Below, in pieces: positions 42,106 through 51,979 of a stretch of 64,000 nucleotides of DNA. Each line of letters starts with the position of its first letter. Position 1 is the first letter of the stretch. Source of the stretch: Aureimonas sp. AU12. Lineage in GTDB: Bacteria; Pseudomonadota; Alphaproteobacteria; Rhizobiales; Rhizobiaceae. The position numbers were made by a program, and so were the translations under genes. The notes beneath the pieces were generated by a model. It searched no databases. It saw only the letters and a list, made by a program, of their open reading frames with translations, and had not been told where the DNA came from. The stretch covers positions 1 to 64,000 of the forward strand of contig NZ_BBWH01000009.1 of NCBI RefSeq assembly GCF_001463705.1, read 5' to 3'.

Positions 42106-42834
42106 ATGAACAGCGAAGAACGTCAGATGATCGAGGGGCTTTTCGATCGGCTCGGCGAGGCCGAACGGCAGGCCCCGCCGCGCGACGCGGAGGCCGAGAG
42201 CTTCATCCGGGACCGCATCGCGGCCCGCCCGGCGACGCCCTATTTCATGGCGCAGACCATGATCGTGCAGGGCGAGACCCTGAAGGCGGCGCAGGCCCGC
42301 ATCGAGGAGCTGGAGCGCTCGCTGCGCGATCAGCCCGCACCCGCCGGCAGCGGCGGCAGCTTTCTCGGCGGCCTCTTCGGCGGCGGCAGCGGCGCTCGGG
42401 AACCACAGCGCTCTCCCGCTCCGACGCCGGCTGCGAGGTCGAGCGGCTACGGCGGTCCTGCGCCCGGCCCCTGGGGCTCCGCACCCGCTGCGGCGCCGAT
42501 GCAGGCCGCGCCCATGGGCGGGCGCTTCGGGGGCGGCGGTGGCTTCCTGGCCGGCGCCGCGCAGACCGCCGTGGGCGTTGCCGGTGGCGTCATGCTCGGG
42601 TCGATGCTCGGCAACCTCTTCGAGGGCAGCGGCCACTCGTTCCTCGGGGCCGGCGCGTCGGCGCTGGGGTCGGGAAGCGAGACGGTGGTCGAGAACAACG
42701 TCACCGAAAACTTCTACGGCGCGCCGGCCGACACGAGCGGCATCGACAACGCCAACTCCGACGCACCCGACATCGAGAACGCCGACTATGACAGCATGGA
42801 CATGACGGATCTCGACGGCAACGACGACATCTGA
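42106..42834 (+). CDS. DUF2076 family protein, 242 aa
   Basis: Starts MNSEERQMIEGLFDRLGEAERQ, the diagnostic N-terminal helix of DUF2076, followed by DAEAESFIRDRIAARPATPYFMAQTMIVQG (conserved PYxMAQTVxVQE-like block). A glycine/serine/proline-rich middle precedes a glycine-zipper hydrophobic segment (FLAGAAQTAVGVAGGVMLGSMLGNLF) and an acidic tail DLDGNDD. Members are annotated as periplasmic ligand-binding sensors, but no signal peptide is visible here. Function unknown. Confidence 0.88.
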   Translation: MNSEERQMIEGLFDRLGEAERQAPPRDAEAESFIRDRIAARPATPYFMAQTMIVQGETLKAAQARIEELERSLRDQPAPAGSGGSFLGGLFGGGSGAREPQRSPAPTPAARSSGYGGPAPGPWGSAPAAAPMQAAPMGGRFGGGGGFLAGAAQTAVGVAGGVMLGSMLGNLFEGSGHSFLGAGASALGSGSETVVENNVTENFYGAPADTSGIDNANSDAPDIENADYDSMDMTDLDGNDDI

Positions 42835-42843
42835 AACCGGCAG

Positions 42844-42871
42844 GGGTCGCGGCGGCCAGCCGCCGCGACCC
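42844..42871. terminator. Stem-loop between convergent genes
   Basis: Perfect 12-bp arms GGGTCGCGGCGG / CCGCCGCGACCC around CCAG, between DUF2076 and the permease gene. No T-run, but its strength and position suggest a bidirectional transcription stop. Confidence 0.55.
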
Positions 42872-42880
42872 GAACCACCG

Positions 42881-44254
42881 TCAGCTGGCGCGTTCGCTTT
42901 CGAGGAAGGCATCGATGCGCCCTTCCCGGCCGGCGCCCGTCAGCAGGTAGAGAACGAAGATCGCCGCGACGAGACTGCCCGCGATGATCGGCGCGGTCCA
43001 CGCGCCTTCGGCGATCCGCACAACGATCAGCGTCGCGCAGGCGATCGCGCCGAGGGCCGGCACCACGACCGGCACCTCGAAGGCTCCCGGCTTCTCGCCC
43101 GGCCGGCGCTTCAGCACGATGAGCGAGACGTTGACCACGGTAAAGACGCCGAGCAGCAGCAGCACCGTGGACGAGGCGAGCGCCGCGATGTCGCCGACGA
43201 GCGACAGCACGATGACGATGGCCAGAAGCACGCCGATCGCGACATAGGGTGTGTGCCGGGTCGGATGAACCCGGCCGAGCGCCGCCGGCAGCAGACCCTG
43301 CTTCGACATGCCGTAGAGGAGGCGCGAGGCCATCACGTAGTTGACGAGCGCGGTGTTGGCGACGGCGAAGATCGTGATGCCCGCATAGACCCCGGTCGGG
43401 AACCACGGCGCCGCCCGCTCGATGACGAGCGTGAGCGGACCCGACGCCTCCGCCAGTTCGCGCCAGGGCACGACGGAGACCGCGGTGATGGCGATGGCGA
43501 TGTAGATCGCGGTGGCCATCAGCATCGCCGAAATCATCGCGATCGGCATGGTGCGCTCGGGGTTCTTCACCTCTTCCGAGACGTTCAGCATGTCCTCGAA
43601 GCCGATGAACGAGAAGAAGGTGAGCACCGCCCCCTGTGCCACCAGCAGGACGACCGAACCCTGCAGGGCACTGCCGTCCTCGTTCGTCGGGAACTCTAGG
43701 AGGTTGGCGTTGCCCCAGTAGGAGACGCCGACGGCGATCACGAGAAGGAGGCCGAAGGCCTCGACGACCGTGCAGACGGCGTTCAGCCAGAGCGACTCGG
43801 AAATGCCGCGAAAGAGAACGCCCGCCAGCAGCACGAGGAAGCCGATGGCCAGAAGGCTGAGCGGCGCGTCGATGCCGAGAGCACCCGCGAAGTTGCGGGC
43901 GACGACGTTCGATTGCGTGGCGATCGAGGTCAGGCCCGAGCAGACGACGGCGAGGCCCACGACGTAGGAAACCATCGGCCGGCCGTAGGCGCGCTGCGTG
44001 ACGTAGGCGGCGCCGCCGGCTCGCGGATGGCGCGAGGCGATGGAGGCGTAGGACAGGCCGGTGAGCAGCGCGGCGACCATCGAGACGAGGAAGGCGAGCC
44101 AGACGGCGCTGCCGAGCTCGCGTGCGGCTTCGCCGATCAGGCCGTAGATGCCGGCGCCCAGCATCGAACCCAGACCGAACAGCGTCACCTGCGGCAGCCC
44201 GACCGCCCGTTTCAGTCGGGCTTCGCCGGCTGAAGTCTCTTGCGTTCCCGCCAT
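42881..44254 (-). CDS. APC-family amino acid permease
   Basis: 457 residues, about 12 membrane helices. The first helix region GLPQVTLFGLGSMLGAGIYGLIGEAA carries the GSxxGxGI substrate-binding signature of the APC superfamily; FFSFIGFEDMLNVSEEVKNPERTMPIAM matches the conserved loop in helices 6-7. It imports an amino acid or polyamine with protons; the substrate cannot be told. GGAGAGAG precedes the ATG. Stands alone, convergent with DUF2076. Confidence 0.92.
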   Translation of the reverse strand: MAGTQETSAGEARLKRAVGLPQVTLFGLGSMLGAGIYGLIGEAARELGSAVWLAFLVSMVAALLTGLSYASIASRHPRAGGAAYVTQRAYGRPMVSYVVGLAVVCSGLTSIATQSNVVARNFAGALGIDAPLSLLAIGFLVLLAGVLFRGISESLWLNAVCTVVEAFGLLLVIAVGVSYWGNANLLEFPTNEDGSALQGSVVLLVAQGAVLTFFSFIGFEDMLNVSEEVKNPERTMPIAMISAMLMATAIYIAIAITAVSVVPWRELAEASGPLTLVIERAAPWFPTGVYAGITIFAVANTALVNYVMASRLLYGMSKQGLLPAALGRVHPTRHTPYVAIGVLLAIVIVLSLVGDIAALASSTVLLLLGVFTVVNVSLIVLKRRPGEKPGAFEVPVVVPALGAIACATLIVVRIAEGAWTAPIIAGSLVAAIFVLYLLTGAGREGRIDAFLESERAS

Positions 44255-44344
44255 CCCCGCTCTCTCCTTGCGACATTCCGTCTCAAGACAGTAGCGCGGA
44301 CTCGGCCCGAGCCAAGCCGAATCACGGCAAAAATGCGGCAGCCG

Positions 44345-45031
44345 TCAGGCGGCCGTAAGTTCGGCGAGCCTGTGAGGGATCTCGTCGAGCCGGTCGAGCA
44401 CGAGATCGGCGCCCAGCGCATCCGCGCCCTTCGCCGTATAGCCGCCGCGCATCGCGACCACCGGCATGCCGGCGGCCTTCGCGGCATCGACGTCGTTCTC
44501 GCTGTCGCCGACGAACAAGGCCTCCCCCGGCTCGATGCCGAGTTCGCGGCAGGCGAAGACGAGGAGATCCGGCGCCGGCTTCTTGCGCGGGCCCGCATCG
44601 CCCCCGACAACGATGGCCATGCGATCGGCCAGCCCGAAATGGGCGAGGATCTCCGCGGTCTCGGCGCCCGGCTTGTTCGTGACGACCCCGATCGCGATCC
44701 CGGCCTCGTCCAAGAGGCGCACCGCGTCGCTGGCGCCGGCATTCAGCGTCGTCAGTTCGGTGGCCCGGGCGCCGTAGATCGCTAGATAGCGCTCGGCGAT
44801 CTTGTCGCGGGTGGCGACGTCGAGCGGCTTGTCCAGCGCCTCGTAGGCCCGGCCGATCAGCACCTGCACCCCGGCGCCCACCATGTGCCCCACCGCTTCG
44901 AGCATGAAGGGCGGTTCGCCGAGGCTCGCCAGCGTCTCGTTCAGCGCGGCGTGGATGTCGGGGAGCGAGTCGACGAGCGTCCCGTCGAGATCGAACAGCA
45001 CGGCCTTCGGCCAGACGGGCGCGGCGCTCAA
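44345..45031 (-). CDS. gph: Phosphoglycolate phosphatase (HAD superfamily), TTG start
   Basis: 228 residues. HAD motif I VLFDLDGTLVDS at residue 11, motif II GVVTNKPG, motif III lysine in PRKKPAPD, motif IV GDSENDVDAAKAAG. It removes 2-phosphoglycolate made during DNA repair or oxygenase side reactions. The frame opens at a TTG at 45031; no ATG or GTG in frame lies close enough to keep the first strand whole. The ribosome site is poor, so low expression is likely. Confidence 0.93.
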   Translation of the reverse strand: MSAAPVWPKAVLFDLDGTLVDSLPDIHAALNETLASLGEPPFMLEAVGHMVGAGVQVLIGRAYEALDKPLDVATRDKIAERYLAIYGARATELTTLNAGASDAVRLLDEAGIAIGVVTNKPGAETAEILAHFGLADRMAIVVGGDAGPRKKPAPDLLVFACRELGIEPGEALFVGDSENDVDAAKAAGMPVVAMRGGYTAKGADALGADLVLDRLDEIPHRLAELTAA

Positions 45032-45238
45032 GACCGACGGCCCCGACGGCTTGCGGACGGATCGAAACGGCGCATGGCGGATCTCCGGCGGAAAGGGTCA
45101 GACCTTATCCGGCCTTGCCGCGCCGCCCGCAACCCGCCGGGCGCCCAAGCACCCGTCACCTTGCTCCGAATTCATGCAGCCGGCGGCGGCGTTCCGTGCG
45201 AGGCTCGCCGATCCGACGGGTTCTGAGGGAGAGTGACG

Positions 45239-45385
45239 ATGGGCAAAGGCAGCCGCGAAGACAAGAAGCCGAAGAAGGTCGTGGAAAAGGGCAACGCTTC
45301 GGCCCCGAGCATCAAGGGACTGCCGGCCGGGCCGGTCAAATCCGTCGCCGCGCCGAAGATGGCGGGTCAGGAAAAGAAGAAGTAG
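45239..45385 (+). CDS. Small basic protein, 48 aa
   Basis: Very lysine-rich: MGKGSREDKKPKKVVEKG at the start and QEKKK at the end, with a Pro/Ala/Ser middle. GGGAGAG lies five bases before the ATG. Small proteins opening MGKGxR...KKPKK are common hypothetical proteins in Rhizobiales as I recall, which supports it as a real gene. Possibly RNA- or ribosome-associated from its charge; that is a guess. It sits in the gap between gph and the hydratase gene. Confidence 0.65.
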   Translation: MGKGSREDKKPKKVVEKGNASAPSIKGLPAGPVKSVAAPKMAGQEKKK

Positions 45386-45404
45386 GACCGCTCCGCCGCC
45401 GGCG

Positions 45405-45899
45405 TCAGTCCGCCGGCGGCTCGATCACCGCAAGCGTGATCCAGCGGGCCACGAGGGCCGGCTTGGCCGAGCCCTCGATCTCCACCGCCGCGTCCCAGGC
45501 CGACTGGACGCTGACGGCCCGCTCCGTCAGAGCCTTCAGCTGGAAGGTGCCCCGCACCCGGGCGCCCGAGCGAACGGGTGTCAGGAACCGGACGCTGTCG
45601 AAGCCGTAATTGACCCCCATCTTCGTGCGCTCGACGCCCGGCATCGCGCCATAGGCGAGGATCGACAGCAGCGAGAGCGACAGGAACCCGTGGGCGATCG
45701 TGCCGCCGAACGGCGTCTCCGCTTTAGCCCGCACCGGATCGACATGGATGAACTGGTGGTCGTGCGTGGCCGTCGCGAACGTGTCGATCATCGTCTGATC
45801 CACGGTCAGCCAGTCGGACACGAAGGTCTCGCCGTCGAGGTACCCGCGATAGATGTCGATCGGCACCAGCCGCGGCGCCTTCGGTTCGTTGGCGGTCAT
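45405..45899 (-). CDS. MaoC-like (R)-specific enoyl-CoA hydratase
   Basis: 164 residues with the hot-dog fold hydratase motif: ATHDHQFIHVDPVRA (catalytic Asp/His) then PFGGTIAHGFLSLSLLSIL. This is the NodN/MaoC-dehydratase pattern, acting on trans-2-enoyl-CoA in fatty-acid or PHA metabolism. The ATG at 45899 has AGGA seven bases upstream. No neighbours in the same pathway. Confidence 0.9.
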   Translation of the reverse strand: MTANEPKAPRLVPIDIYRGYLDGETFVSDWLTVDQTMIDTFATATHDHQFIHVDPVRAKAETPFGGTIAHGFLSLSLLSILAYGAMPGVERTKMGVNYGFDSVRFLTPVRSGARVRGTFQLKALTERAVSVQSAWDAAVEIEGSAKPALVARWITLAVIEPPAD

Positions 45900-46199
45900 G
45901 TCGCGATCCTGTCGTCGGTTTGCTCGCCGGGTTCTAGAGCGTCGGCGCCGATGCGTCGACCGGCGCGGAACGCCCGGCATGGCGCGAAATGCGCAACGAT
46001 GGACCGCCATTCGCGGCCTTCCATGCGAACGCTTCCTTAACGGTGTCGGCAAGTTGCAGCGGAACCACAACCCTGAGCAACATTATAGCAAGTTCAGCTT
46101 GGCATCTTCGCATCGTTCGGTTCCGCCCGATGGATGCGCCGCTGCGCGGCATTCACGCGGTCGGCGTCGAACCTTTACGTTTCGAAAAGCGAGGTTCGC

Positions 46200-47900
46200 A
46201 TGCGCTTCAAGCCCCGGATGTCCATCCGCCTGAAGGTCACCCTGCTGGCGCTGGCCGGATTGGTCGCCCTGTTCGCCGTCAATCTCTGGCAGGTCCGTCA
46301 CACGATGCTCGCCGATGCCGAGGCCAAGGGCATGGCGGTGCAGGACGCTAACATGCGCGTCGCCTGGGAGGTCATGGGCAAGTACGGCATGCAGTACCGG
46401 CTCGACGGCACCGACCTGAAGATCGGGGTGCGCACCCTCAACGGCTTCACCGAGCCGGTGGACCGGATCAAGGCTCTCGTCGGCGGCGTCGCCACGATCT
46501 TCGCGAACGACACGCGCATCGCCACCAATGTCGTGAAGCCGGACGGCACGCGCGCCATCGGCACCAAGCTTACGGCCGCGCCGGTCATCGAGGCCGTGCT
46601 CAAGAGCGGCCAGCCCTATCGCGGTGAGGCCACCGTCCTCGACCAGCCCTATTTCGTCGCCTACGATCCGATCAAGGACGCGAGCGGCAACGTCGTCGGC
46701 ATCCTGTTCGTGGGAAGCGAGAAGGCGACCTATCTCTTGGCCGTCCACGACCTCATCCAGTCGATGGCGGCGACCAACCTCGCCATCCTCGGAACGGTCG
46801 CGCTCCTCGTATTCCTCGTCACAGGCCCCCTCTTCCGCCCGCTCGGTGTTCTCCGCGCCGATGTGCTGCGCATGGCCGAGGGCGATCTCGTCGCCGGCAT
46901 CGCAGCCTCGAAATCCCGCGACGAGATCGGCGACCTGCAGCGGGCTATGGCGACGATGGCGGGCAACCTCTCGGGGATCGTGCGCGACGTCCGGGGTTCA
47001 GCGGCGCAGGTGGCTTCCGGCTCGATGCAGTCGGCCGCGACCGCCGACCAGCTCTCGTCCGGCTCGACCGAACAGGCCGCAGCGTCCGAACAGGCCTCGG
47101 CGGCCGTCGAGGAGATGACGGCCAACGTTCGCCAGAACGCCGACAACGCATCGACCACCGAAAAGATCGCGGCGCAGGCCAGCATCAGCGCCGAGAAGAC
47201 CGGCGCGGCGGTGGCGCTCTCGGTCGAGGCGATGCGGACAATCGCCCAGAAGATCCAGGTCGTGCAGGAGATCGCCCGCCAGACCGATCTGCTGGCGCTG
47301 AACGCTGCGATCGAGGCGGCCCGCGCCGGCCAGCACGGCAAGGGTTTTGCTGTCGTCGCCTCCGAAGTGCGCAAGCTCGCCGAGCGTTCGCAGCAAGCCG
47401 CAGCCGAGATCGGTCAGATGTCGGCTCAGACGCTGGCGGCGTCCGAAGAGGCCGGGCACATGCTGCTGCAGCTGGTGCCCGATATCCAGCGCACGGCCGA
47501 ACTCGTCACCGAAATCTCGGCGGCGTGCCGTGAACAGTCGGTCGGCATCGACCAGATCAACCAGGCGATCCAGCAGCTCGATCAGGTGACGCAGGCGAAT
47601 GCCGGCGCGGCGAACGAAATGGCGGCGACGTCCGAGCAGCTCTCGGCCGAGGCCGGCCGCCTCGACGAGCGTGCGGCCTTCTTCCGCATCGAGGAGGGCG
47701 CCGCGGCCCATCCGGCACCCGTCGCCGAGACGTTGGCTCCAGCGACGATCCCGGCGAGCAACGTGCGGACCTTGAAGGCGCGCGCCGACCGCGTCGCTCG
47801 CGAGACGCGACCGGCGGGAAAACGCCCGGTGGTCGCCACCTCGAGCGGGTTCGACATCGATCTCGACGCGTCCGGCGGCTTCGAAAAGATGAGCGCCTGA
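46200..47900 (+). CDS. Methyl-accepting chemotaxis protein with Cache sensor
   Basis: 566 residues. First membrane helix (about 10-30, [20 protein letters not shown]), a periplasmic single-Cache domain ending [17 protein letters not shown], second helix (about 195-215), HAMP domain [15 protein letters not shown], and the signalling domain with hairpin tip [41 protein letters not shown]. The C-terminus is an Ala/Pro-rich linker without a clear CheR pentapeptide. Ligand unknown. The 300-base gap upstream (45900-46199) shows no convincing promoter. Confidence 0.95.
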   Translation: MRFKPRMSIRLKVTLLALAGLVALFAVNLWQVRHTMLADAEAKGMAVQDANMRVAWEVMGKYGMQYRLDGTDLKIGVRTLNGFTEPVDRIKALVGGVATIFANDTRIATNVVKPDGTRAIGTKLTAAPVIEAVLKSGQPYRGEATVLDQPYFVAYDPIKDASGNVVGILFVGSEKATYLLAVHDLIQSMAATNLAILGTVALLVFLVTGPLFRPLGVLRADVLRMAEGDLVAGIAASKSRDEIGDLQRAMATMAGNLSGIVRDVRGSAAQVASGSMQSAATADQLSSGSTEQAAASEQASAAVEEMTANVRQNADNASTTEKIAAQASISAEKTGAAVALSVEAMRTIAQKIQVVQEIARQTDLLALNAAIEAARAGQHGKGFAVVASEVRKLAERSQQAAAEIGQMSAQTLAASEEAGHMLLQLVPDIQRTAELVTEISAACREQSVGIDQINQAIQQLDQVTQANAGAANEMAATSEQLSAEAGRLDERAAFFRIEEGAAAHPAPVAETLAPATIPASNVRTLKARADRVARETRPAGKRPVVATSSGFDIDLDASGGFEKMSA

Positions 47901-47922
47901 GCCAAGGCCGTCCACAAGAACG

Positions 47923-47954
47923 AAGGCCCGGTCGCATCAGCGGCCGGGCCTTTT
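47923..47954 (+). terminator. Rho-independent terminator of the chemoreceptor gene
   Basis: 9-bp arms AAGGCCCGG / CCGGGCCTT followed by TT. Confidence 0.8.
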
Positions 47955-48030
47955 CGCGTCGTCACTTGGCCTACAAACCACGCCCTCCCCGACATCGCGA
48001 GAGCAACCCTCGTCCCGAACCGCCCGACGC

Positions 48031-48060
48031 AAAAAGGCCCGGCGGTATCCGCCGGGCCTT
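48031..48060 (-). terminator. Rho-independent terminator of the DUF4167 gene
   Basis: 12-bp arms AAGGCCCGGCGG / CCGCCGGGCCTT with loop TAT; on the minus strand it is followed by TTTTTGC. Confidence 0.88.
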
Positions 48061-48081
48061 CCCTTCGTTCAGGCGTTCGGT

Positions 48082-49569
48082 TCAGCCGTTCGAGGCCAGG
48101 AGGAAGGCGGGCAGATGCTCGCCGCCGCCCCCTTCGCCGCCATCGTCGTCGTCCTTCTTCTTGCGAGGACGACCCGGACGGCGCTTGGCCGGCGTCTCGC
48201 CGGTGTCCGTGGCTTCGGCTTCGACCGATGCGGCAGGCTTGGCGACCCGGCGCTTCGGTTCGGCCGCCGAGACCGCGTCCGCCACCGCTTCAGAGACGGT
48301 CGCAGGCGACTGGACCCCGGCGGACGGCACGTCGGCGGTGATCTCGCCTTCAACCCGCTCGCGCCGCGGACGACCGCGACGGCGGGGCTCGCCGCCGATC
48401 TCGCCGCCCGGCATTTCGCCGGCGGGCGCAGTCACCTCGACGAAGGCTGGCTGCGTCGCCTCGTAGGAAGACGATGTCGCCGGCTGCGCGGCAACCGGCT
48501 GCGGTGCCATCGCAGGCTCGCCGGCGGGCGATTCGCTGCGTTCGCCGTTCGCGTCCTCGTTCGAGCGGTTGCGCTCGGCGTTCAGTTCGTCGCCCTGCCG
48601 GTTGCGGCTGAAGCGCTCCTCGAAACGGCGGTCGCCGTTCCGATCGTTCAGGCGCGGGCGCTCGCGGCGACCTTCGCGGCGGTTGCCCTCGCGAGCCACC
48701 GGCTCAGGCCCGGCTTCCGCCTCGTCGCGAACGAAAGGCTGCGGCCCGGTTCCGCTCAACTGCGGCTGCGGCTGGCGATCCCGGTTGGCATTGTCGCGAT
48801 TCTGGCCGTCGCGGTTTGGGTTCTCGCGCGGCTGGCCGTCCCGGTTCTGACTGTCACGGTTCTGGCCATCACGCTGCTGACCCCCGTCGGCGCGAACCTC
48901 GCGATTCTGACCGTCGCGGTTCTGGCCGTCCCGGTTTTGACCATCGCGGTTCTGACCGTTGCGATCGCGATTGTCGCGAAATTCGCGTCGCTCATTCTGA
49001 CGCTCGTTCTGACGGTTGAAGTCGCGCTCGCCGCGCGGCTGCCCGTTGTTATCGCGCTGGCCGTTACCGTCGCGCTGGCCGTTGCCGTCACGGTTCTCGC
49101 GGAAGTTCTGCTGCGTGCGATCCTGCCCGCCGCCGTTCTGGCCGCCCGAGTTCTGTGATCCGGAAGCCTGACCGCCGTAGTTCTGGTGGCCGAAATTCTG
49201 GCCGGCATAGGTGTTGCCGCGCTCGCCGGCGTAGCCGCCGGCCTCGTTGCCGTCCTCGCCGTCCTCGTCCATGTCGTCGAAGTCGCGCTCGGGCTGCGAG
49301 GGCTGGAACTGCCCCTGCGCCGCGGCGACGATACGACCGTAGTGCTCGGCGTGCTGGAGGTAGTTCTCGGCCATCACCCGGTCGCCGGATGCGGCGGCGT
49401 CGCGCGCCAGCGTCGTGTACTTGTCGGCGATGTGCTGAGCGGTTCCGCGGATCTTGACGTCGGGACCGTTCGACTCGAAGGAGCGGGACATCGGGTTCGG
49501 GCCCTTGCGCCCACGACCGCGCATACGCTGCTGCTGCTGCTGCTTGTTCTGCTGCTGTCCTGGCCTCAT
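48082..49569 (-). CDS. DUF4167 low-complexity protein with QNRDG repeats and AT-hook-like tail
   Basis: 495 residues. The N-terminal DUF4167 domain (about 1-95) has MRPGQQQNKQQQQQ, RGRKGPNPMSRSFESNGPDVKIRGTA and YLQHAEHYGRIVAAAQ. A disordered middle rich in N, R, D, G, Q carries tandem QNRDG pentapeptides. Near the C-terminus RRRGRPRRER and KRRPGRPRKKK look like two AT-hooks. The start has GGAAGAG upstream. It resembles RNA- or nucleoid-binding low-complexity proteins. It is downstream of prmC, in the order usual for Rhizobiales, after a 345-base gap (49570-49914) in which I see no gene. Confidence 0.85.
   Translation of the reverse strand: MRPGQQQNKQQQQQRMRGRGRKGPNPMSRSFESNGPDVKIRGTAQHIADKYTTLARDAAASGDRVMAENYLQHAEHYGRIVAAAQGQFQPSQPERDFDDMDEDGEDGNEAGGYAGERGNTYAGQNFGHQNYGGQASGSQNSGGQNGGGQDRTQQNFRENRDGNGQRDGNGQRDNNGQPRGERDFNRQNERQNERREFRDNRDRNGQNRDGQNRDGQNRDGQNREVRADGGQQRDGQNRDSQNRDGQPRENPNRDGQNRDNANRDRQPQPQLSGTGPQPFVRDEAEAGPEPVAREGNRREGRRERPRLNDRNGDRRFEERFSRNRQGDELNAERNRSNEDANGERSESPAGEPAMAPQPVAAQPATSSSYEATQPAFVEVTAPAGEMPGGEIGGEPRRRGRPRRERVEGEITADVPSAGVQSPATVSEAVADAVSAAEPKRRVAKPAASVEAEATDTGETPAKRRPGRPRKKKDDDDGGEGGGGEHLPAFLLASNG
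48792..48964 (-). repeat. 15-bp tandem repeats encoding QNRDG
   Basis: Four consecutive 15-base units at 48905-48964 (TTCTGACCGTCGCGG and variants) plus degenerate copies from 48792. They encode Gln-Asn-Arg-Asp-Gly; third-position differences show purifying selection on the peptide rather than very recent expansion. Confidence 0.75.
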
Positions 49570-49914
49570 GCTCTTCCTGTCTTCTGGATCATCCGGCCTC
49601 GGCCGGCTGGGGCCCTCATCGCGAAGGCGAACTCGTCGCACTTCGCACGGTCTGCGTCTGGAGCGCGGCCGCCGGATCGTCGGATCCCGCTGGGCAAGGC
49701 TCGTCCTGGAGTTGGTCGATCCGGTGCGGCGATCCCCATCGCCGGGCATGACGGACGGAACGGAGCTTCATTCGAGCGTCCCGTCTTCGGAGGCCTGCGG
49801 CGCTCCGGCCTCAAGGGACGTCCCCCTCGATCGCTCCGTCTACACTGAATTTCTAGTCATTCGCGGGTCGCCAAACAAGAGGCTTTCGGCGCAACCCACG
49901 GTGTTCCCGCGCTT

Positions 49915-50865
49915 TTACGGTCGAAATTCCGAGGAATTGTCGCGGCGAAACCACAAAGCGCGCAGGATTTGGCCCAAGTCGACTTCCCCGGCGACGAGTT
50001 CGAAACCGGCCGCCCGGCAGATGATGCCGACATCGCCCTCTTGGCCGATCCCGATCTCCAGAAGGAGATCGCCGCCCGGACGAAGGCAAAAGGCCGCCTC
50101 GGCGGCGATCCGGCGATAGGCACTGAGCCCGTCCGCGCCGCCGTCGAGCGCCAGCATCGGATCGAACCGGCGCACTTCGACGTCCAGCCCGTCGATGTCG
50201 CGGCTGGGAATGTAAGGCGGATTGGACACGACCGCGTCGAGCGTCCCGGCGCCCACGGCCGACAGGTAATCGGAGCGCAGCGGCAGGAAGCGCTCGCCGA
50301 CGCCGGCCGCGGCGGCATTGATGCGCGCCGTGGTCAGCGCTTCTTCCGCGATGTCGACGGCGAGGCACCGGCGCCGAGATTGCATCGCCAAGAGCGAGAC
50401 GCCGATCGCGCCGGTGCCCGTGCCGATATCTGCGAAGACGAGCGGACGGTCGCTCTCGGCCTCGGCGATGCGGAAGGCGCGATCCGTGAGAGCCACGAGG
50501 ATTTCCGTATCCGGCCTCGGCTCCAGCGTTTCGGGCGACAGCGCGAACTCGTGGTCGAAGAAAAAGCGGCGACCGAGAATGCGATGCACGGGCTCACCCG
50601 CCAACCGGCGCCGGGCCATCGCGTCGAGGCGCGCGGCGACTTCGGGTGACACCGGGTCGGCGGCGCGCAGGATCAGCCCGGCGGCGTCGAGTTCGAGCGC
50701 GGCGCCGACGAGAAGCCGCGCGTCCAGATCGGGCGTCGCGAGACTGGCCGTGCGAAACCGCTGCCGCAGCCCTGCGAGACAGTCGGCGACGGACGCCCCG
50801 GCCGCTCCGGGCTCAGGCGCCGACGGCGGCAAGGCGCGCGGCCTGATCGTCGGCGACGAGCGCAT
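49915..50865 (-). CDS. prmC: Peptide chain release factor N5-glutamine methyltransferase PrmC
   Basis: 316 residues. It methylates the GGQ glutamine of release factors. Seen: N-terminal helical domain, the SAM site [16 protein letters not shown], and the catalytic NPPY in [12 protein letters not shown]. Its ATG lies 53 bases inside the end of prfA, its substrate's gene, and no start codon is available after the prfA stop, so the overlap is real. The N-terminus is therefore slightly longer than usual. Confidence 0.94.
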   Translation of the reverse strand: MRSSPTIRPRALPPSAPEPGAAGASVADCLAGLRQRFRTASLATPDLDARLLVGAALELDAAGLILRAADPVSPEVAARLDAMARRRLAGEPVHRILGRRFFFDHEFALSPETLEPRPDTEILVALTDRAFRIAEAESDRPLVFADIGTGTGAIGVSLLAMQSRRRCLAVDIAEEALTTARINAAAAGVGERFLPLRSDYLSAVGAGTLDAVVSNPPYIPSRDIDGLDVEVRRFDPMLALDGGADGLSAYRRIAAEAAFCLRPGGDLLLEIGIGQEGDVGIICRAAGFELVAGEVDLGQILRALWFRRDNSSEFRP

Positions 50866-51886
50866 CGACGAGTTCGTCCATCTCGCCCTCGATCACCCGG
50901 TCGAGCTTGTACAGCGTCAGGTTGATGCGATGGTCGGTGACGCGCCCCTGCGGGAAGTTGTAGGTGCGGATCCGCTCCGAGCGGTCGCCCGAGCCGATCT
51001 GCGAACGCCGGTCAGCCGAGCGCTCCGAATCGACGCGCGCCCGCTCCATGTCGAAGAGGCGTGCGCGGAGAACCTGCATGGCGCGAGCGCGGTTCTGGTG
51101 CTGCGACTTTTCCGACGACGTGACCATGATGCCGGTCGGCAGGTGGGTGATGCGCACGGCCGAATCGGTGGTGTTGACGTGCTGGCCACCCGACCCCGAT
51201 GCGCGCATCGTGTCGATGCGAATGTCCTCGGCGCGGATCTCGACGTCGACATCCTCGGCCTCGGGCAGGACGGCGACCGTCGCGGCGGAGGTATGGATGC
51301 GCCCGGCCGACTCGGTGGCGGGCACGCGTTGCACGCGGTGGACGCCGGATTCGAACTTCAGACGCGAGAAGACGCCGACGCCCGTCACCGAGGCCACGAC
51401 TTCGCGATAGCCACCCGCCTCCCCTTCCGAGGCTTCGAGCACCTCGATCTTCCAGCCTCGCGCATCGGCATAGCGCTGGTACATGCGGAAGAGATCGCCC
51501 GCGAAGAGCCCGGCCTCCGAGCCGCCGGTGCCGGCGCGGATTTCGAGAATGGCGCCCTTGGCGTCGGCAGCGTCCTTGGGCAGAAGCAGGATCATCAGCT
51601 CGCCCTGCAGGCGCGCCAGCCGCTGCTCGACATCACCGATCTCGGACGCGGCGAGATCGCGCATCTCGCGGTCGGCGGTCGGGTCGGTCAGGAGGTCACG
51701 AAGGTCCGCGAGTTCGCGCTCGCTCGCACGATAGGCCCGGATGCCCGCGACCACGTCTTCGAGGCTCGCATATTCGGCGGCGATGCGCGCATAGACCTCA
51801 TGGTCGGGACCCGACGCCATCTGCGCATGCAGATCGTCTGCCCGCCGCAGGATCTCGGTCATCGTGTGTTCGGGCAGAACGGCCAT
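50813..51886 (-). CDS. prfA: Peptide chain release factor 1
   Basis: 357 residues. Releases peptides at UAA and UAG. Seen: the codon-recognition region RVPATES carrying the PxT tripeptide (PAT), and the catalytic GGQ in [16 protein letters not shown]. The ATG at 51886 is chosen over a TTG two codons earlier. Overlaps prmC at its 3' end. Housekeeping gene with no anomaly. Confidence 0.97.
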   Translation of the reverse strand: MAVLPEHTMTEILRRADDLHAQMASGPDHEVYARIAAEYASLEDVVAGIRAYRASERELADLRDLLTDPTADREMRDLAASEIGDVEQRLARLQGELMILLLPKDAADAKGAILEIRAGTGGSEAGLFAGDLFRMYQRYADARGWKIEVLEASEGEAGGYREVVASVTGVGVFSRLKFESGVHRVQRVPATESAGRIHTSAATVAVLPEAEDVDVEIRAEDIRIDTMRASGSGGQHVNTTDSAVRITHLPTGIMVTSSEKSQHQNRARAMQVLRARLFDMERARVDSERSADRRSQIGSGDRSERIRTYNFPQGRVTDHRINLTLYKLDRVIEGEMDELVDALVADDQAARLAAVGA

Positions 51887-51979
51887 GCGCAACTTTCAAA
51901 GTCGTGTCGGCGCAAGCCCTAAACCCGGCGCGCCGCCCCGACAAGTCGCCAGCACTGCGGCAACCCTGCGAGCCGGGCG

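Noticed and set aside
46050-46085. GGAAC ... CATT upstream of the chemoreceptor gene
   Set aside because: The spacer is only 15 bases, outside the spacing seen elsewhere in the window, so it was not called an EcfG promoter.
48115-49158. A 347-codon plus-strand frame that looks like a multi-span membrane protein
   Set aside because: It is the reverse reading of the QNRDG/Arg-rich repeats, which gives Leu/Val/Ala-rich text by chance; the minus-strand DUF4167 gene is the real one.
49570-49914. Possible small gene in the gap between DUF4167 and prmC
   Set aside because: Frames here have no ribosome site and no protein-like composition; I see only non-coding sequence.
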